Below, piece by piece: positions 28,990 to 38,144 of a DNA stretch of 64,000 nt. The position numbers were made by a program, and so were the translations under genes. Below the pieces are notes generated by a model. It was not told the DNA's origin. It saw only the letters and a list, made by a program, of their open reading frames with translations, and ran no database searches. How positions within the stretch are numbered: position 1 is the first letter of the stretch; every line of letters starts with the position of its first letter. Origin of the DNA: Paracoccus jeotgali (lineage in GTDB: Bacteria > Pseudomonadota > Alphaproteobacteria > Rhodobacterales > Rhodobacteraceae); the NCBI RefSeq assembly GCF_002865605.1, contig NZ_CP025583.1:2150501-2214500 (forward strand). The letters are read 5' to 3'.

Positions 28990-29754
28990 ATGTCTTACCC
29001 CGCAGACCTGACCCCCCAACAGGCGCGCGCCCGGCGCCGTCCGCTGCCGCGCCATTATGACGAAAACACGCTGCCCGTGCCCGTGGAAGATCACGATCAC
29101 GACGGGCCGAGCCTGCTCAAGATCGGTGCGATTGGTCTTGGCGCTGCTGCCGTGACCGCGCTTGGCGTGTTGGCGACGCGCGCCGTCGTGGACGCCATTG
29201 CCGGCGATGACGAGGATCGCCCGCATCCGCGCAGCCGCGACCACCTCGCGCCGCGCTATGCCAATCTCGACGACCGCGCCCGGCAGGACATGCGCAGCCG
29301 CGCGCGTTCGCTGTATGACGAGCATGACGAGCACGCGGCCGAGATCCGCGCCCGCGCCGAACGCGAGGCCCGCGCCCGCGCCCGTCAGCGCAAGGAACGC
29401 GAGTTGCGCCGCCGCCACGCGCGCGAGAACGGCCGCGGCTTCCTGAGCCAGCTGACCGACAGCGCTGGCAAGCTGGCCACGAACATCACCGCGCTGGTCG
29501 CGACGGCCAATTCCGCCGTGGACGGCTTCCACCAGATCGCCGGACGGGCCGAGGGCATGATGCGCGATTTCGACCACACCGCCGACCGCCTGCGCGAGTT
29601 TCTGGGCGAGCGGCGCAGCCCGCCCCGCCCGGCCCGCACCGCGCAGACCAATCCCAGCAGCGGCCACCCGCGCGGCACGCCCCCCGATCTGTCGCCGGAT
29701 GATCTGCCGCACAGCAAGGCCGATCTGACGCGCGACCGCGCTCACCGGCTCTAG
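28990..29754 (+). CDS. unknown single-pass membrane protein
   Basis: 254 residues from the ATG at 28990 (MSYPADLTPQQ); a TTG 33 bases upstream is possible but unlikely. After a short acidic N-terminal region there is one membrane segment (about 42-65: IGAIGLGAAAVTALGVLATR). An Arg/Glu/Ala-rich probable coiled coil follows (about 100-150), then a second moderately hydrophobic amphipathic stretch and a Pro/Arg-rich tail. I recognise no family. It is 7 bases upstream of the BrkB/YihY gene and so probably co-expressed with it. Confidence 0.7.
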   Translation: MSYPADLTPQQARARRRPLPRHYDENTLPVPVEDHDHDGPSLLKIGAIGLGAAAVTALGVLATRAVVDAIAGDDEDRPHPRSRDHLAPRYANLDDRARQDMRSRARSLYDEHDEHAAEIRARAEREARARARQRKERELRRRHARENGRGFLSQLTDSAGKLATNITALVATANSAVDGFHQIAGRAEGMMRDFDHTADRLREFLGERRSPPRPARTAQTNPSSGHPRGTPPDLSPDDLPHSKADLTRDRAHRL

Positions 29755-29761
29755 AGGCACC

Positions 29762-30793
29762 ATGCGGACTCCCACCCCGCCCGAACGCTCGGTCCTGGAC
29801 GCGGTCTTTGACCCTCTGCCGGACAGCATGCAGCCGGAAAACCCGCCTGCGGCTGACAAGGCAGAGGCCAAGGCCGAACCCGAATCGACGCCCGTGCCCA
29901 CCGGCCCCGCCCCCGACACCGTCTGGGGGTTGAAGTTCAAGCAATGGTGGGCGGTGCTGAAAGACACCGTCACCGAGATCGGCGAGGATCGCGTGACCTC
30001 GGTGGCGGGCGGCGTTACCTTCTTTGCCATCCTCGCGCTGTTTCCCGCGATCACCGCGCTGGTGTCGCTGTTCGGCGTATTTGCCGACCCGGCGCTGGTG
30101 AACGAACAACTCGACAATCTGGGCAAGGTGGTGCCGCCCTCGGCGCTGGAGATCATTCGCGGGCAGGTGCAAGAGATCATCAAGACCCCCGGCACCGCGC
30201 TGTCCGTGGCCGGGATCGTCGGCCTGCTGGTCACGCTGTGGTCCGCAAATGGCGGGATGAAGGCGCTGATCGACGGGCTGAACGTGGCCCTGTTCCAAAG
30301 CGAAGAGCGTGGCTTCATCAAGCTGAACCTGATCTCGCTGGCGATGACGGTGGGGGCGATGGTGCTGGTTATGCTGCTGGTGCTGGCGGTGGCGGTGCTG
30401 CCGGCGGTCCTGCACATGCTGCCGCTGGTGCCCGACACCAAGGCGATCCTGACCATGCTGCGCTGGCCGATCATGTTCGCCGTGCTGCTGCTGGCGATCT
30501 CGGCGCTGTATCGCTGGGGCCCCAGCCGCCGTGCCGAAGGCTTGGGCAAGATCTCGCCCGGTGCGGTGCTCGCGACGGTGGGGCTGATCATCACCTCGGC
30601 CGGGTTTTCCTTCTACACCTCGAACTTTGCCAGCTATAACGAGACCTATGGCACGCTCGGCGCGGCGGTGGTGCTGATGATGTGGATGTGGCTGTCCAGC
30701 ATCGTCATCATGGTCGGGGCCGAGGTGAACTCGGTCGCCGCCGAGCACCTGCGCGAGATGAAGGGCGAGCCGAAGTTGAGCAAGCGCAAATGA
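29762..30793 (+). CDS. YihY/BrkB-family inner-membrane protein
   Basis: 343 residues. An N-terminal about 50-residue acidic, Pro-rich region precedes the YihY/virulence factor BrkB domain (WWAVLKDTVTEIGEDRVTSV, GGVTFFAILALFPAITAL, LWSANGGMKALIDGLN, MMWMWLSSIVIMVGAEVNS) with about six membrane helices. The family was once called ribonuclease BN in error; its transport role is unsettled. The stop overlaps nnrD by 4 bases. Confidence 0.93.
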   Translation: MRTPTPPERSVLDAVFDPLPDSMQPENPPAADKAEAKAEPESTPVPTGPAPDTVWGLKFKQWWAVLKDTVTEIGEDRVTSVAGGVTFFAILALFPAITALVSLFGVFADPALVNEQLDNLGKVVPPSALEIIRGQVQEIIKTPGTALSVAGIVGLLVTLWSANGGMKALIDGLNVALFQSEERGFIKLNLISLAMTVGAMVLVMLLVLAVAVLPAVLHMLPLVPDTKAILTMLRWPIMFAVLLLAISALYRWGPSRRAEGLGKISPGAVLATVGLIITSAGFSFYTSNFASYNETYGTLGAAVVLMMWMWLSSIVIMVGAEVNSVAAEHLREMKGEPKLSKRK

Positions 30794-31599
30794 CGGACGA
30801 CCAGCCCGCCGAGGCAAGGCAGTTGCTGAAAACCGGCGGGCACAAATACGATCACGGACATCTGGCGGTGATTGCGGGCGCGCAGGCGGGGGCCGCGCGT
30901 CTGGCCGCGCGCGCCGCCATGCGGATCGGCGCCGGGCTGGTGACGCTGCTGCCGCCGTCCGACGCGCTGGCCCGCTTTCACGGCGGGCCGGATGCGGTGA
31001 TGCTGCATCCGCTGAACGAGCCGGGCGGGCTCGAGGCGTGGTGCAAGGCGCGCAGGGTCTCCGCCCTCCTGATCGGCCCCGGCTGCGGCATCGACCGCGC
31101 CCATGCGCTGCTGCCGGCGGTGCTGGCCTCGGGCCTGCCCGCTATCGTTGACGCCGATGCGATCACGGCGCTGGCCGCGCATCCGGGTCAAAAGCTGCGC
31201 CCGGAGATCGTCCTGACCCCGCATGAGGGCGAGTTCAAGCGCCTCTGCCCCGATCTGACGCCGACCGACGATCCCGACCAGCGCGACACCGTGGCCCGCA
31301 GGGCGGCGCAGCGGTGGAACGCGACGATACTGCTGAAAGGCCCCGTCAGCGTCATCGCCCACCCCGACGGCACGAATTGGCGGCATGACGCCAGCGACGC
31401 GCCGCAGCTTGCCACGGCGGGCTCGGGCGATGTGCTGGCCGGCCTGATCGGCGGGCTGCTGGCGCGGGGCTTCGACGCCGCGCTGGCCTGCCGTCTGGCG
31501 GCGTGGGTCCATGCCCAGTCGGCCCGCCGCTTCGGTCCTGGCCTGATCGCGGACGACCTGCCCGAACAGATCCCGGTGCTGCTGCGCGAACTGGCTTGA
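30790..31599 (+). CDS. nnrD: ADP-dependent NAD(P)H-hydrate dehydratase
   Basis: 269 residues. This is the YjeF C-terminal (ribokinase-like) domain only: KTGGHKYDHGHLAVIAGA, LIGPGCGI, LTPHEGEFKRL and the phosphate-binding AGSGDVLAGLIGGLLARG with its catalytic Asp. It repairs hydrated NADH and NADPH at the expense of ADP. The partner NnrE epimerase domain, often fused, is absent here and must be encoded elsewhere or be missing. Coupled to the BrkB gene by the ATGA overlap. Confidence 0.94.
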   Translation: MTDDQPAEARQLLKTGGHKYDHGHLAVIAGAQAGAARLAARAAMRIGAGLVTLLPPSDALARFHGGPDAVMLHPLNEPGGLEAWCKARRVSALLIGPGCGIDRAHALLPAVLASGLPAIVDADAITALAAHPGQKLRPEIVLTPHEGEFKRLCPDLTPTDDPDQRDTVARRAAQRWNATILLKGPVSVIAHPDGTNWRHDASDAPQLATAGSGDVLAGLIGGLLARGFDAALACRLAAWVHAQSARRFGPGLIADDLPEQIPVLLRELA

Positions 31600-31682
31600 T
31601 TTTTCCCCTCGCACCCCGCGGCGCGCTTTGCTAGAACGGCGCGGATTTGATGGGCGGGCTGCGTGGCCTGTCTTTGGACATT

Positions 31683-31767
31683 GCGGGTGTGGCGAAATTG
31701 GCAGACGCACCAGATTTAGGTTCTGGCGCCGCAAGGCGTGGGGGTTCAAGTCCCTCCACCCGCACCA
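31683..31767 (+). tRNA. tRNA-Leu(UAG)
   Basis: 85 bases. The seven-base acceptor arms pair fully (31683-31689 with 31757-31763), followed by discriminator A and an encoded CCA. The anticodon arm is CCAGA-TTTAGGT-TCTGG, giving anticodon UAG. The T arm has GGGGGTTCAAGTCCCTC. A long variable arm (GCGCCGCAAGGCGT) shows a class II tRNA, as expected for leucine. Confidence 0.97.
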
Positions 31768-31788
31768 TGACGACGTGAAGGATAGGAC

Positions 31789-33123
31789 ATGCAGGTCAAA
31801 GAGACCCAGAACGAAGGCCTCAAGCGCGGCTACCAGATGACGCTTCCCGCCGCCGATCTGGCCGCGATGGTCGATCAGAAGCTGAAGGAAGCTCAGCCCG
31901 AGGTCGAGATGAAGGGCTTTCGCAAGGGCAAGGTCCCGATGGCGATGCTGAAAAAGCAGTTCGGCCCGCGCATCATGGGCGATGCCATGCAGGATTCGGT
32001 CGACAACGCCATCCGCGAACATCTTGAGCAGTCGGGCGACCGCCCGGCCGTGCAGCCCAAGGTCGAGATGGAAAACGGCGAAGGCTGGAAAGAGGGCGAC
32101 GATGTCGTCGTCAACGTCTCGTACGAACTGCTGCCCGAAATCCCCGAGGTCGACCTGTCCAAGCTGAAGCTGGACCGCCTGACCGTCAAGGCCGAGGACG
32201 AGGCCGTGACCGAGGCGCTGGAAAACCTGGCCAAGAACGCCGTGTCCTATGAGGACAAGCGCAAGGGCAGCAAGGCCGCCAAGGACGATCAGGTCGTGAT
32301 CGACTTCAAGGGCTCGGTCGATGGCGAGCTGTTCGAAGGCGGCACGGGCGAGGATTATCCGCTGGTGCTCGGCTCGGGCAGCTTCATCCCCGGTTTCGAG
32401 GATCAGCTGATCGGCGCCAAGGCCGGTGAAGAGCTTGAGGTCAAGGTGACCTTCCCCGAGGATTATGGCCACAAGGCGCTGGCCGGCAAGGACGCCGTCT
32501 TTGCGACCACCGTCAAGGCGGTCAAGAAGCCGGTCGAGGCCAAGATCGACGACGAGCTTGCCAAGCGGTTCGGCGCCGAGTCGCTGGACAAGCTGAAGGA
32601 ACAGATCACCGAGCGGCTCGAGGCCGAGTATCAGGGCGCCAGCCGCGCCGTGATGAAACGCGCCCTGCTGGATCAGCTGGACGAGCAGGTCAAGTTCGAC
32701 CTGCCCGAGGTTCTGGTCGAGGCCGAGGCCGGCCAGATCGCCCACCAGCTGTACCATGAAGAGCACCCGGACGATCACGGCCACAACCACGGCGAGATCG
32801 AGCCCACCGACGAGCACAAGAAGCTGGCCGAGCGCCGTGTCCGTCTGGGCCTGCTGCTGGCCGAAATCGGCCAGAAGGCCGAGGTGAAGGTCTCGGATCA
32901 GGAATTCACCCAGGCGGTGATGATGCAGGCCCGGAACTTCCCCGGCCAGGAACGCGCCTTCTTTGAATTCATCCAGCAGAACCCGCAGGCGCAGCAGCAG
33001 CTTCGCGCGCCCCTGTTCGAGGACAAGGTCGTCGATCACATCGCCGATCAGGCCGAGGTGACCGAAAAGACCGTCACCAAGGACGAGCTGGAAAAGGCCG
33101 TCGAAGCGCTTGACGAGCTTTGA
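31789..33123 (+). CDS. tig: trigger factor chaperone
   Basis: 444 residues, full length. The ribosome-binding N-terminal domain carries the signature GFRKGKVP (about 43-50). The FKBP-type isomerase domain (about 165-245: [38 protein letters not shown]) and the helical C-terminal arms follow. Binds ribosomal protein L23 and shields nascent chains. A His/Asp-rich patch in the C-terminal part ([14 protein letters not shown], about 322-335) is unusual and could bind metal. Starts 21 bases after the tRNA. Confidence 0.97.
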   Translation: MQVKETQNEGLKRGYQMTLPAADLAAMVDQKLKEAQPEVEMKGFRKGKVPMAMLKKQFGPRIMGDAMQDSVDNAIREHLEQSGDRPAVQPKVEMENGEGWKEGDDVVVNVSYELLPEIPEVDLSKLKLDRLTVKAEDEAVTEALENLAKNAVSYEDKRKGSKAAKDDQVVIDFKGSVDGELFEGGTGEDYPLVLGSGSFIPGFEDQLIGAKAGEELEVKVTFPEDYGHKALAGKDAVFATTVKAVKKPVEAKIDDELAKRFGAESLDKLKEQITERLEAEYQGASRAVMKRALLDQLDEQVKFDLPEVLVEAEAGQIAHQLYHEEHPDDHGHNHGEIEPTDEHKKLAERRVRLGLLLAEIGQKAEVKVSDQEFTQAVMMQARNFPGQERAFFEFIQQNPQAQQQLRAPLFEDKVVDHIADQAEVTEKTVTKDELEKAVEALDEL

Positions 33124-33131
33124 TTCCGTGA

Positions 33132-33713
<582 letters not shown>

Positions 33714-33760
33714 CATCGCCCTCGCCCGCATTGCTGCAAACCACAAAGGATAAATTCCCG

Positions 33761-35167
33761 ATGAACACCCAGGACGTTCTTGCGCTGATGAAGGAAGAAG
33801 AGGTCGAATATGTCGACATCCGCTTCACCGATCCCAAGGGCAAGTTGCAGCATGTGACCATGATCGCCGATCAGGTCGACGAGGATTTCTTTGAAGAAGG
33901 TCTGATGTTCGACGGCTCCAGCGTGGCGGGCTGGAAATCCATCGATCAATCGGACATGAAGCTGATGCCCGACCCGGCCAGCGCCTATCTGGACCCGTTC
34001 TATGCCGAACGCACGCTGTGCCTGCATTGCAACGTGGCCGAACCCGACACCGGCGAGCCCTATTCCCGCGACCCCCGCAGCACCGCCGTCAAGGCCGAGG
34101 CCTATCTGCGCGCCAGCGGCATCGGCGATGTCTCTTACTGGGGTCCCGAGGCCGAGTTCTTCCTGTTTGACGATGTCCGCTATGCCGTCACCCCGCAAAA
34201 AGTGTCCTACGAGATCGACGCCGCCGCCGCCGCCTGGAACACCGATGCCAGCTTCGAGATGGGCAACACCGGCCACCGCGCCCCCCACAAAGGCGCCTAT
34301 TTCCCGGTCAATCCCATCGACGAGGGGCAGGACATCCGCGGCGAGATGCTGTCCACGATGAAGCGCATGGGCATCAAGGTCGACAAGCACCACCACGAGG
34401 TCGCGACCTGCCAGCACGAGCTGGGGATGATCTTCGGCGGGCTGGTCGAGCAGGCCGACAACATGCAGAAATACAAATACGTCATCCACAACGTCGCCCA
34501 CGCCTATGGCAAATCCGCGACCTTCATGCCCAAGCCGATGAAGGGCGACAGCGGCAGCGGGATGCATGTCAACATGTCGATCTGGCGCGACGGCAAGCCC
34601 TTGTTCGCGGGCGATAAATACGCCGATCTGTCGCAAGAGGCGCTCTGGTTCATCGGCGGCATCCTCAAGCACGCCAAGGCGCTGAACGCGCTGACCAACC
34701 CCTCGACCAACAGCTACAAGCGGCTGATTCCGGGCTTCGAGGCGCCGGTGCTGCGGGCCTATTCGGCGCGCAACCGCTCGGGCTGCGTGCGGATCCCGTG
34801 GACCGAAAGCCCCAAGGCCAAGCGCGTCGAGGCCCGCTTTCCCGACCCCTCGGCCAACCCCTATCTGTGCTTTGCCGCGCTGCTGATGGCCGGGATCGAC
34901 GGCATCCGCAACAAGATCGACCCCGGCCCGGCATCCGACAAGGATCTGTACGACCTGCCCCCGGAAGAGCTGGAAAGCATCCCCACCGTCTGCGGCAGCC
35001 TGCGCGAGGCGCTGGAAGAGCTGGAAAAGGACATGGACTTCCTGCTGGCCGGCGACGTCTTCACCCGCGACCAGCTTGATGCGCATATCCGGCTGAAGTG
35101 GGAAGAGGTCTATGCCTATGAGCACACCCCTCACCCGATCGAATACCAGCTTTACTACTCGGTCTGA
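33761..35167 (+). CDS. glnA: glutamine synthetase, type I
   Basis: 468 residues from the ATG at 33761, with AAAGGA 10 bases upstream. Catalytic and signature motifs are MFDGSSVAGW, the ATP-binding KPMKGDSGSGMHVN and the adenylylation site with Tyr397 in DLYDLPPEE, exactly the position in the enteric enzyme. So this is the dodecameric GSI-beta type controlled by GlnE. It makes glutamine from glutamate and ammonia and works with glnB just upstream. It ends with a strong terminator. Confidence 0.98.
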   Translation: MNTQDVLALMKEEEVEYVDIRFTDPKGKLQHVTMIADQVDEDFFEEGLMFDGSSVAGWKSIDQSDMKLMPDPASAYLDPFYAERTLCLHCNVAEPDTGEPYSRDPRSTAVKAEAYLRASGIGDVSYWGPEAEFFLFDDVRYAVTPQKVSYEIDAAAAAWNTDASFEMGNTGHRAPHKGAYFPVNPIDEGQDIRGEMLSTMKRMGIKVDKHHHEVATCQHELGMIFGGLVEQADNMQKYKYVIHNVAHAYGKSATFMPKPMKGDSGSGMHVNMSIWRDGKPLFAGDKYADLSQEALWFIGGILKHAKALNALTNPSTNSYKRLIPGFEAPVLRAYSARNRSGCVRIPWTESPKAKRVEARFPDPSANPYLCFAALLMAGIDGIRNKIDPGPASDKDLYDLPPEELESIPTVCGSLREALEELEKDMDFLLAGDVFTRDQLDAHIRLKWEEVYAYEHTPHPIEYQLYYSV

Positions 35168-35190
35168 TCCCCACCGCGGGACGCAAACAG

Positions 35191-35220
35191 AAACAGGCGC
35201 CCCCGCGGGCGCCTGTTTTT
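35191..35220 (+). terminator. Rho-independent terminator of glnA
   Basis: A perfect 12-bp stem (35191-35202 with 35207-35218), a 4-base loop and a T5 tract ending at 35220. The A-rich left foot lets it act on the opposite strand too, below the gene at 35303. Confidence 0.95.
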
Positions 35221-35302
35221 GCTGGTATTCCGCGAATCTCCGGAGGGTAGCGGTGGTTTCGAGATCGGCTCGGCGAAAACAAGGGCAGTGAGTGCGTGGT
35301 CT

Positions 35303-35896
35303 CTACTCTGCCTTCCGCAGGGAGATATTCCGCCAGATTGCCGATCCAAGGACCGCGACCAGTAGTGCACCAAACAATGCAAGCGACAGCGAATTCAGAT
35401 TATTGATCTGATTCTGCATCCGCGCTTCCGTTCGCTGTAGCTCATTTTCCAAGCCCGCAACCCGTTGCGCAATAACTGCCAGAGATGCGACTTCCTCAGC
35501 TTTCAGACCAATCATGGCCTCAAGATTGTCAAGTCGCGCCAGCGCATCCCGGTCTTCCGCTGGAGTGCCCGGACTTTCGGCGATGAAGCTTTCGAGGCGC
35601 TCCCGAATGGCGGCAATGTCCCGCGAAAGCTCCGCTTGAGGCATGGCGGCTATCCTTCGGAATATCTCGGGATCGGGCATAGCAGGCTCGATAGGAACAA
35701 GGGATGAAGCCCCATCATGATCTGACCGCACGCTAAGGAAAGAGTCATCGCCCGCAATGACAGCGCGAGAAAACTGATAGGCGTAAAGAAGGAAGACGAT
35801 GGTTACGGTCACCGAAAGGACTAGCGCGACCGACGCTAGAAAGAACGACATCCACGCGTCGAAGATTCGCGATAGCCGCGAACGTATCGAACTCAC
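35303..35896 (-). CDS. unknown two-helix coiled-coil membrane protein
   Basis: 197 residues from a GTG that overlaps the pheS stop (GTGA). One membrane helix lies near the N-terminus (about 15-42: [20 protein letters not shown]) and another near the C-terminus (about 168-188: [20 protein letters not shown]). Between them is a soluble, helical, partly coiled-coil region (about 75-165). The gene is visibly richer in A/T than its neighbours, with codons such as ATA, TTT, TTG and AGA-type choices uncommon elsewhere in the window, so it may be acquired. I recognise no domain. pheT would be expected in this position or nearby; this gene is not pheT. Confidence 0.75.
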   Translation of the reverse strand: MSSIRSRLSRIFDAWMSFFLASVALVLSVTVTIVFLLYAYQFSRAVIAGDDSFLSVRSDHDGASSLVPIEPAMPDPEIFRRIAAMPQAELSRDIAAIRERLESFIAESPGTPAEDRDALARLDNLEAMIGLKAEEVASLAVIAQRVAGLENELQRTEARMQNQINNLNSLSLALFGALLVAVLGSAIWRNISLRKAE

Positions 35897-36975
35897 CGGC
35901 TAAGGCCCGCCGCGATGCTGGGCACGTCGCCGGGCGCGAAGCCGTAATGGCGCAGCCAGCGCAGGTCGCTTTCGAAGAAGGCGCGCAGGTCGGGGATGCC
36001 GTATTTCAGCATCGCCACCCGGTCGATGCCCATGCCAAAGGCAAAGCCCTGCCACTCGTGCGGGTCGATCCCGCCGGCTTCCAGCACCTTGGGATGGACC
36101 ATGCCAGAACCGAGGATTTCCAGCCAGCTGTCGCCCTGCCCGATCTTCAGGGCGCCACCCTCCCACGAGCAGCGGATATCCACCTCGGCCGAGGGTTCGG
36201 TAAAGGGGAAGTGGCTGGCGCGGAATCGCAGTTCGACCTCGTCGAGTTCAAAGAACGCGCGGCAGAACTCTTCCAGCGTCCATTTCAGATTGGCCATCGA
36301 GATGTCGCGGCCGATGGCCAGCCCCTCGACCTGATGGAACATCGGCGTGTGGGTCTGGTCCATGTCCATGCGATAGACCCGCCCCGGCGCGATGATGCGG
36401 ATCGGGGCGCCGGTCTCTTGCATGGCGCGGATCTGCACCGGCGAGGTATGGGTCCGCAGCACATGCGGCGGCCGGTCGTCGCCGGCGTCGCGGTGCATGA
36501 AAAAGGTGTCGTGTTCCTGCCGCGCCGGATGTTCGGGCGGGATGTTCAGCGCGTCGAAGTTGAACCAGTCGCTTTCGACCTGCGGCCCCTCGGCCACGGC
36601 AAAGCCCATGTCGGCGAAGATCGTCGTGATCTCGTCCATCACCTGACTGACCGGATGGATGGTGCCCGCCGGGCGCGGGCGGCCGGGCAGGGTCACGTCC
36701 AGCCATTCGTCGCGCAGCCTCGCGTCCAGGGCGGCATCGTCCATGGCCGTCTTGCGGGCGCGCAGGGCGCTGTCGATCTCGTCCCGCAGCCGGTTCAGTT
36801 CGGCGCCGGTGGTCTGGCGCTCTTCGGGCGTCATGCGGCCAAGCTCGCGCATCTTCAGGCTGATCTGGCCCTTCTTGCCCAAAGCGGCCAGGCGCACATC
36901 CTCGAGCGTGGCGGCGTCGGGGGCGTCCGCGATCCGGGTCAGATACTCGGAACGAAGCGTGTCAATCTCGGTCAT
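35893..36975 (-). CDS. pheS: phenylalanyl-tRNA synthetase alpha subunit
   Basis: 360 residues from the ATG at 36975; the ATG nine bases upstream (36984) has its AGG abutting the start codon, while the same AGGA is 8 bases from the chosen one. The N-terminal coiled coil ([18 protein letters not shown]) and class II motifs ([62 protein letters not shown]) are present. It charges tRNA-Phe together with PheT, which is not encoded in the window. The stop overlaps an unrelated gene by 4 bases. Confidence 0.97.
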   Translation of the reverse strand: MTEIDTLRSEYLTRIADAPDAATLEDVRLAALGKKGQISLKMRELGRMTPEERQTTGAELNRLRDEIDSALRARKTAMDDAALDARLRDEWLDVTLPGRPRPAGTIHPVSQVMDEITTIFADMGFAVAEGPQVESDWFNFDALNIPPEHPARQEHDTFFMHRDAGDDRPPHVLRTHTSPVQIRAMQETGAPIRIIAPGRVYRMDMDQTHTPMFHQVEGLAIGRDISMANLKWTLEEFCRAFFELDEVELRFRASHFPFTEPSAEVDIRCSWEGGALKIGQGDSWLEILGSGMVHPKVLEAGGIDPHEWQGFAFGMGIDRVAMLKYGIPDLRAFFESDLRWLRHYGFAPGDVPSIAAGLSR

Positions 36976-37043
36976 CGGGGTCATCCTGCGTTACGCGGGC
37001 GGCTTAGCATGGGGGCGGCGAGGGGGAAAGGTCGGCTGCGGGG

Positions 37044-38144
37044 TCAGGACTGCCGCGCGGCGTCCAGCGCGGCGGGCAGGCGCTCGGCGAAGACGGCAAG
37101 CTCAGCCTCGGGCGCGCAGGAGATGCGGATGCAGCGATCCAGCGGCGCCACCCCCGGCATCCGCGCGAACACCCCGGCCCGGTCCAACGCGCCCAGCACC
37201 CGCCGCGCGAAGGCGCCGTCGCCGCCGCAATCGACCGCGACGAAATTCGTCGCCGAGGGCAAGGCGGTCAGCCCGTTATCGGCCGCGATCTGGGCGATCC
37301 GATCACGGGCGTCGGCCACGTTCTGCCGCGTGCGGTCCAGCCAGTCGCCATCCTGCAGCGCCGCCAGCGCCGCCTGTTGCGCGATGCGGTTGACGCCGAA
37401 ATGGTTGCGGATGCGGTCAAAGCCCGCGATCAGCGCGGGCGCCCCGATGGCATAGCCGATCCGCAGCCCGGCCAGCCCGTAAGCCTTGGAAAAGGTCCGC
37501 ATCCGGATCACGCGCGGGTCGTTCGGGTCGATGCGGGGCAGCGCCGCGTCGGGCGCGAATTCGGCATAGGCCTCGTCCAGCAGCAGCAGGCTGCCCGGCG
37601 GGATGTCGTCAAGCATGGCAGTCAGGGTGGCGCCGTCATGCCAGCTGCCCATCGGGTTGTCGGGATTGGCGAGATAGATCAGCCGCGCCTCGACCTCTGC
37701 GGCGCGGGCGAGCAGCGCCGGAAGATCCTCTCGGTCGTCGCGGTAGGGCAGCTTCTCGATCCGCCCGCCAAAGCCCGCGACGTGATAGTTCAGCGTCGGA
37801 TAGGCACCGTCCGAGGTCACGACCGCCTCGCCCGGCGCCACCATCAGCCGCACCAGCAGCCCCAGCAGCCCGTCGATGCCCGCGCCCACGACGATGTTTT
37901 CGGGGGCGACGGCGTGATGATCGGCGAGCGCCAGCCTCAGCTCGTGGCTGGTCGCGTCGCCGTATTTCCACGCCTCGCTGGCGGCGGCGATCATCGCTTC
38001 ATGCGCGCGGGGCGAGGGACCGAAGCCGTTTTCGTTCGCACCAAGCCGGGCGATATAGGGCGCGCCGCGGCGACGCTCCATCTCTTCGGCGCCGATGAAG
38101 GGGACAATGGCAGGCAGCGCCTGCGGTATGGGGGCAAAGCGCAT
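37044..38144 (-). CDS. HisC-like PLP-dependent aminotransferase
   Basis: 366 residues. Class I/II aminotransferase fold with the PLP lysine at 220 (TFSKAYGLAGLRIGYA), the ANENGFGPSP substrate loop and ANPDNPMG. It is closest to histidinol-phosphate aminotransferases. Members of this branch can also act on aromatic amino acids, and no other histidine gene is nearby, so the substrate is open. Its start overlaps the stop of the zinc-ribbon gene by one base. Confidence 0.88.
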   Translation of the reverse strand: MRFAPIPQALPAIVPFIGAEEMERRRGAPYIARLGANENGFGPSPRAHEAMIAAASEAWKYGDATSHELRLALADHHAVAPENIVVGAGIDGLLGLLVRLMVAPGEAVVTSDGAYPTLNYHVAGFGGRIEKLPYRDDREDLPALLARAAEVEARLIYLANPDNPMGSWHDGATLTAMLDDIPPGSLLLLDEAYAEFAPDAALPRIDPNDPRVIRMRTFSKAYGLAGLRIGYAIGAPALIAGFDRIRNHFGVNRIAQQAALAALQDGDWLDRTRQNVADARDRIAQIAADNGLTALPSATNFVAVDCGGDGAFARRVLGALDRAGVFARMPGVAPLDRCIRISCAPEAELAVFAERLPAALDAARQS

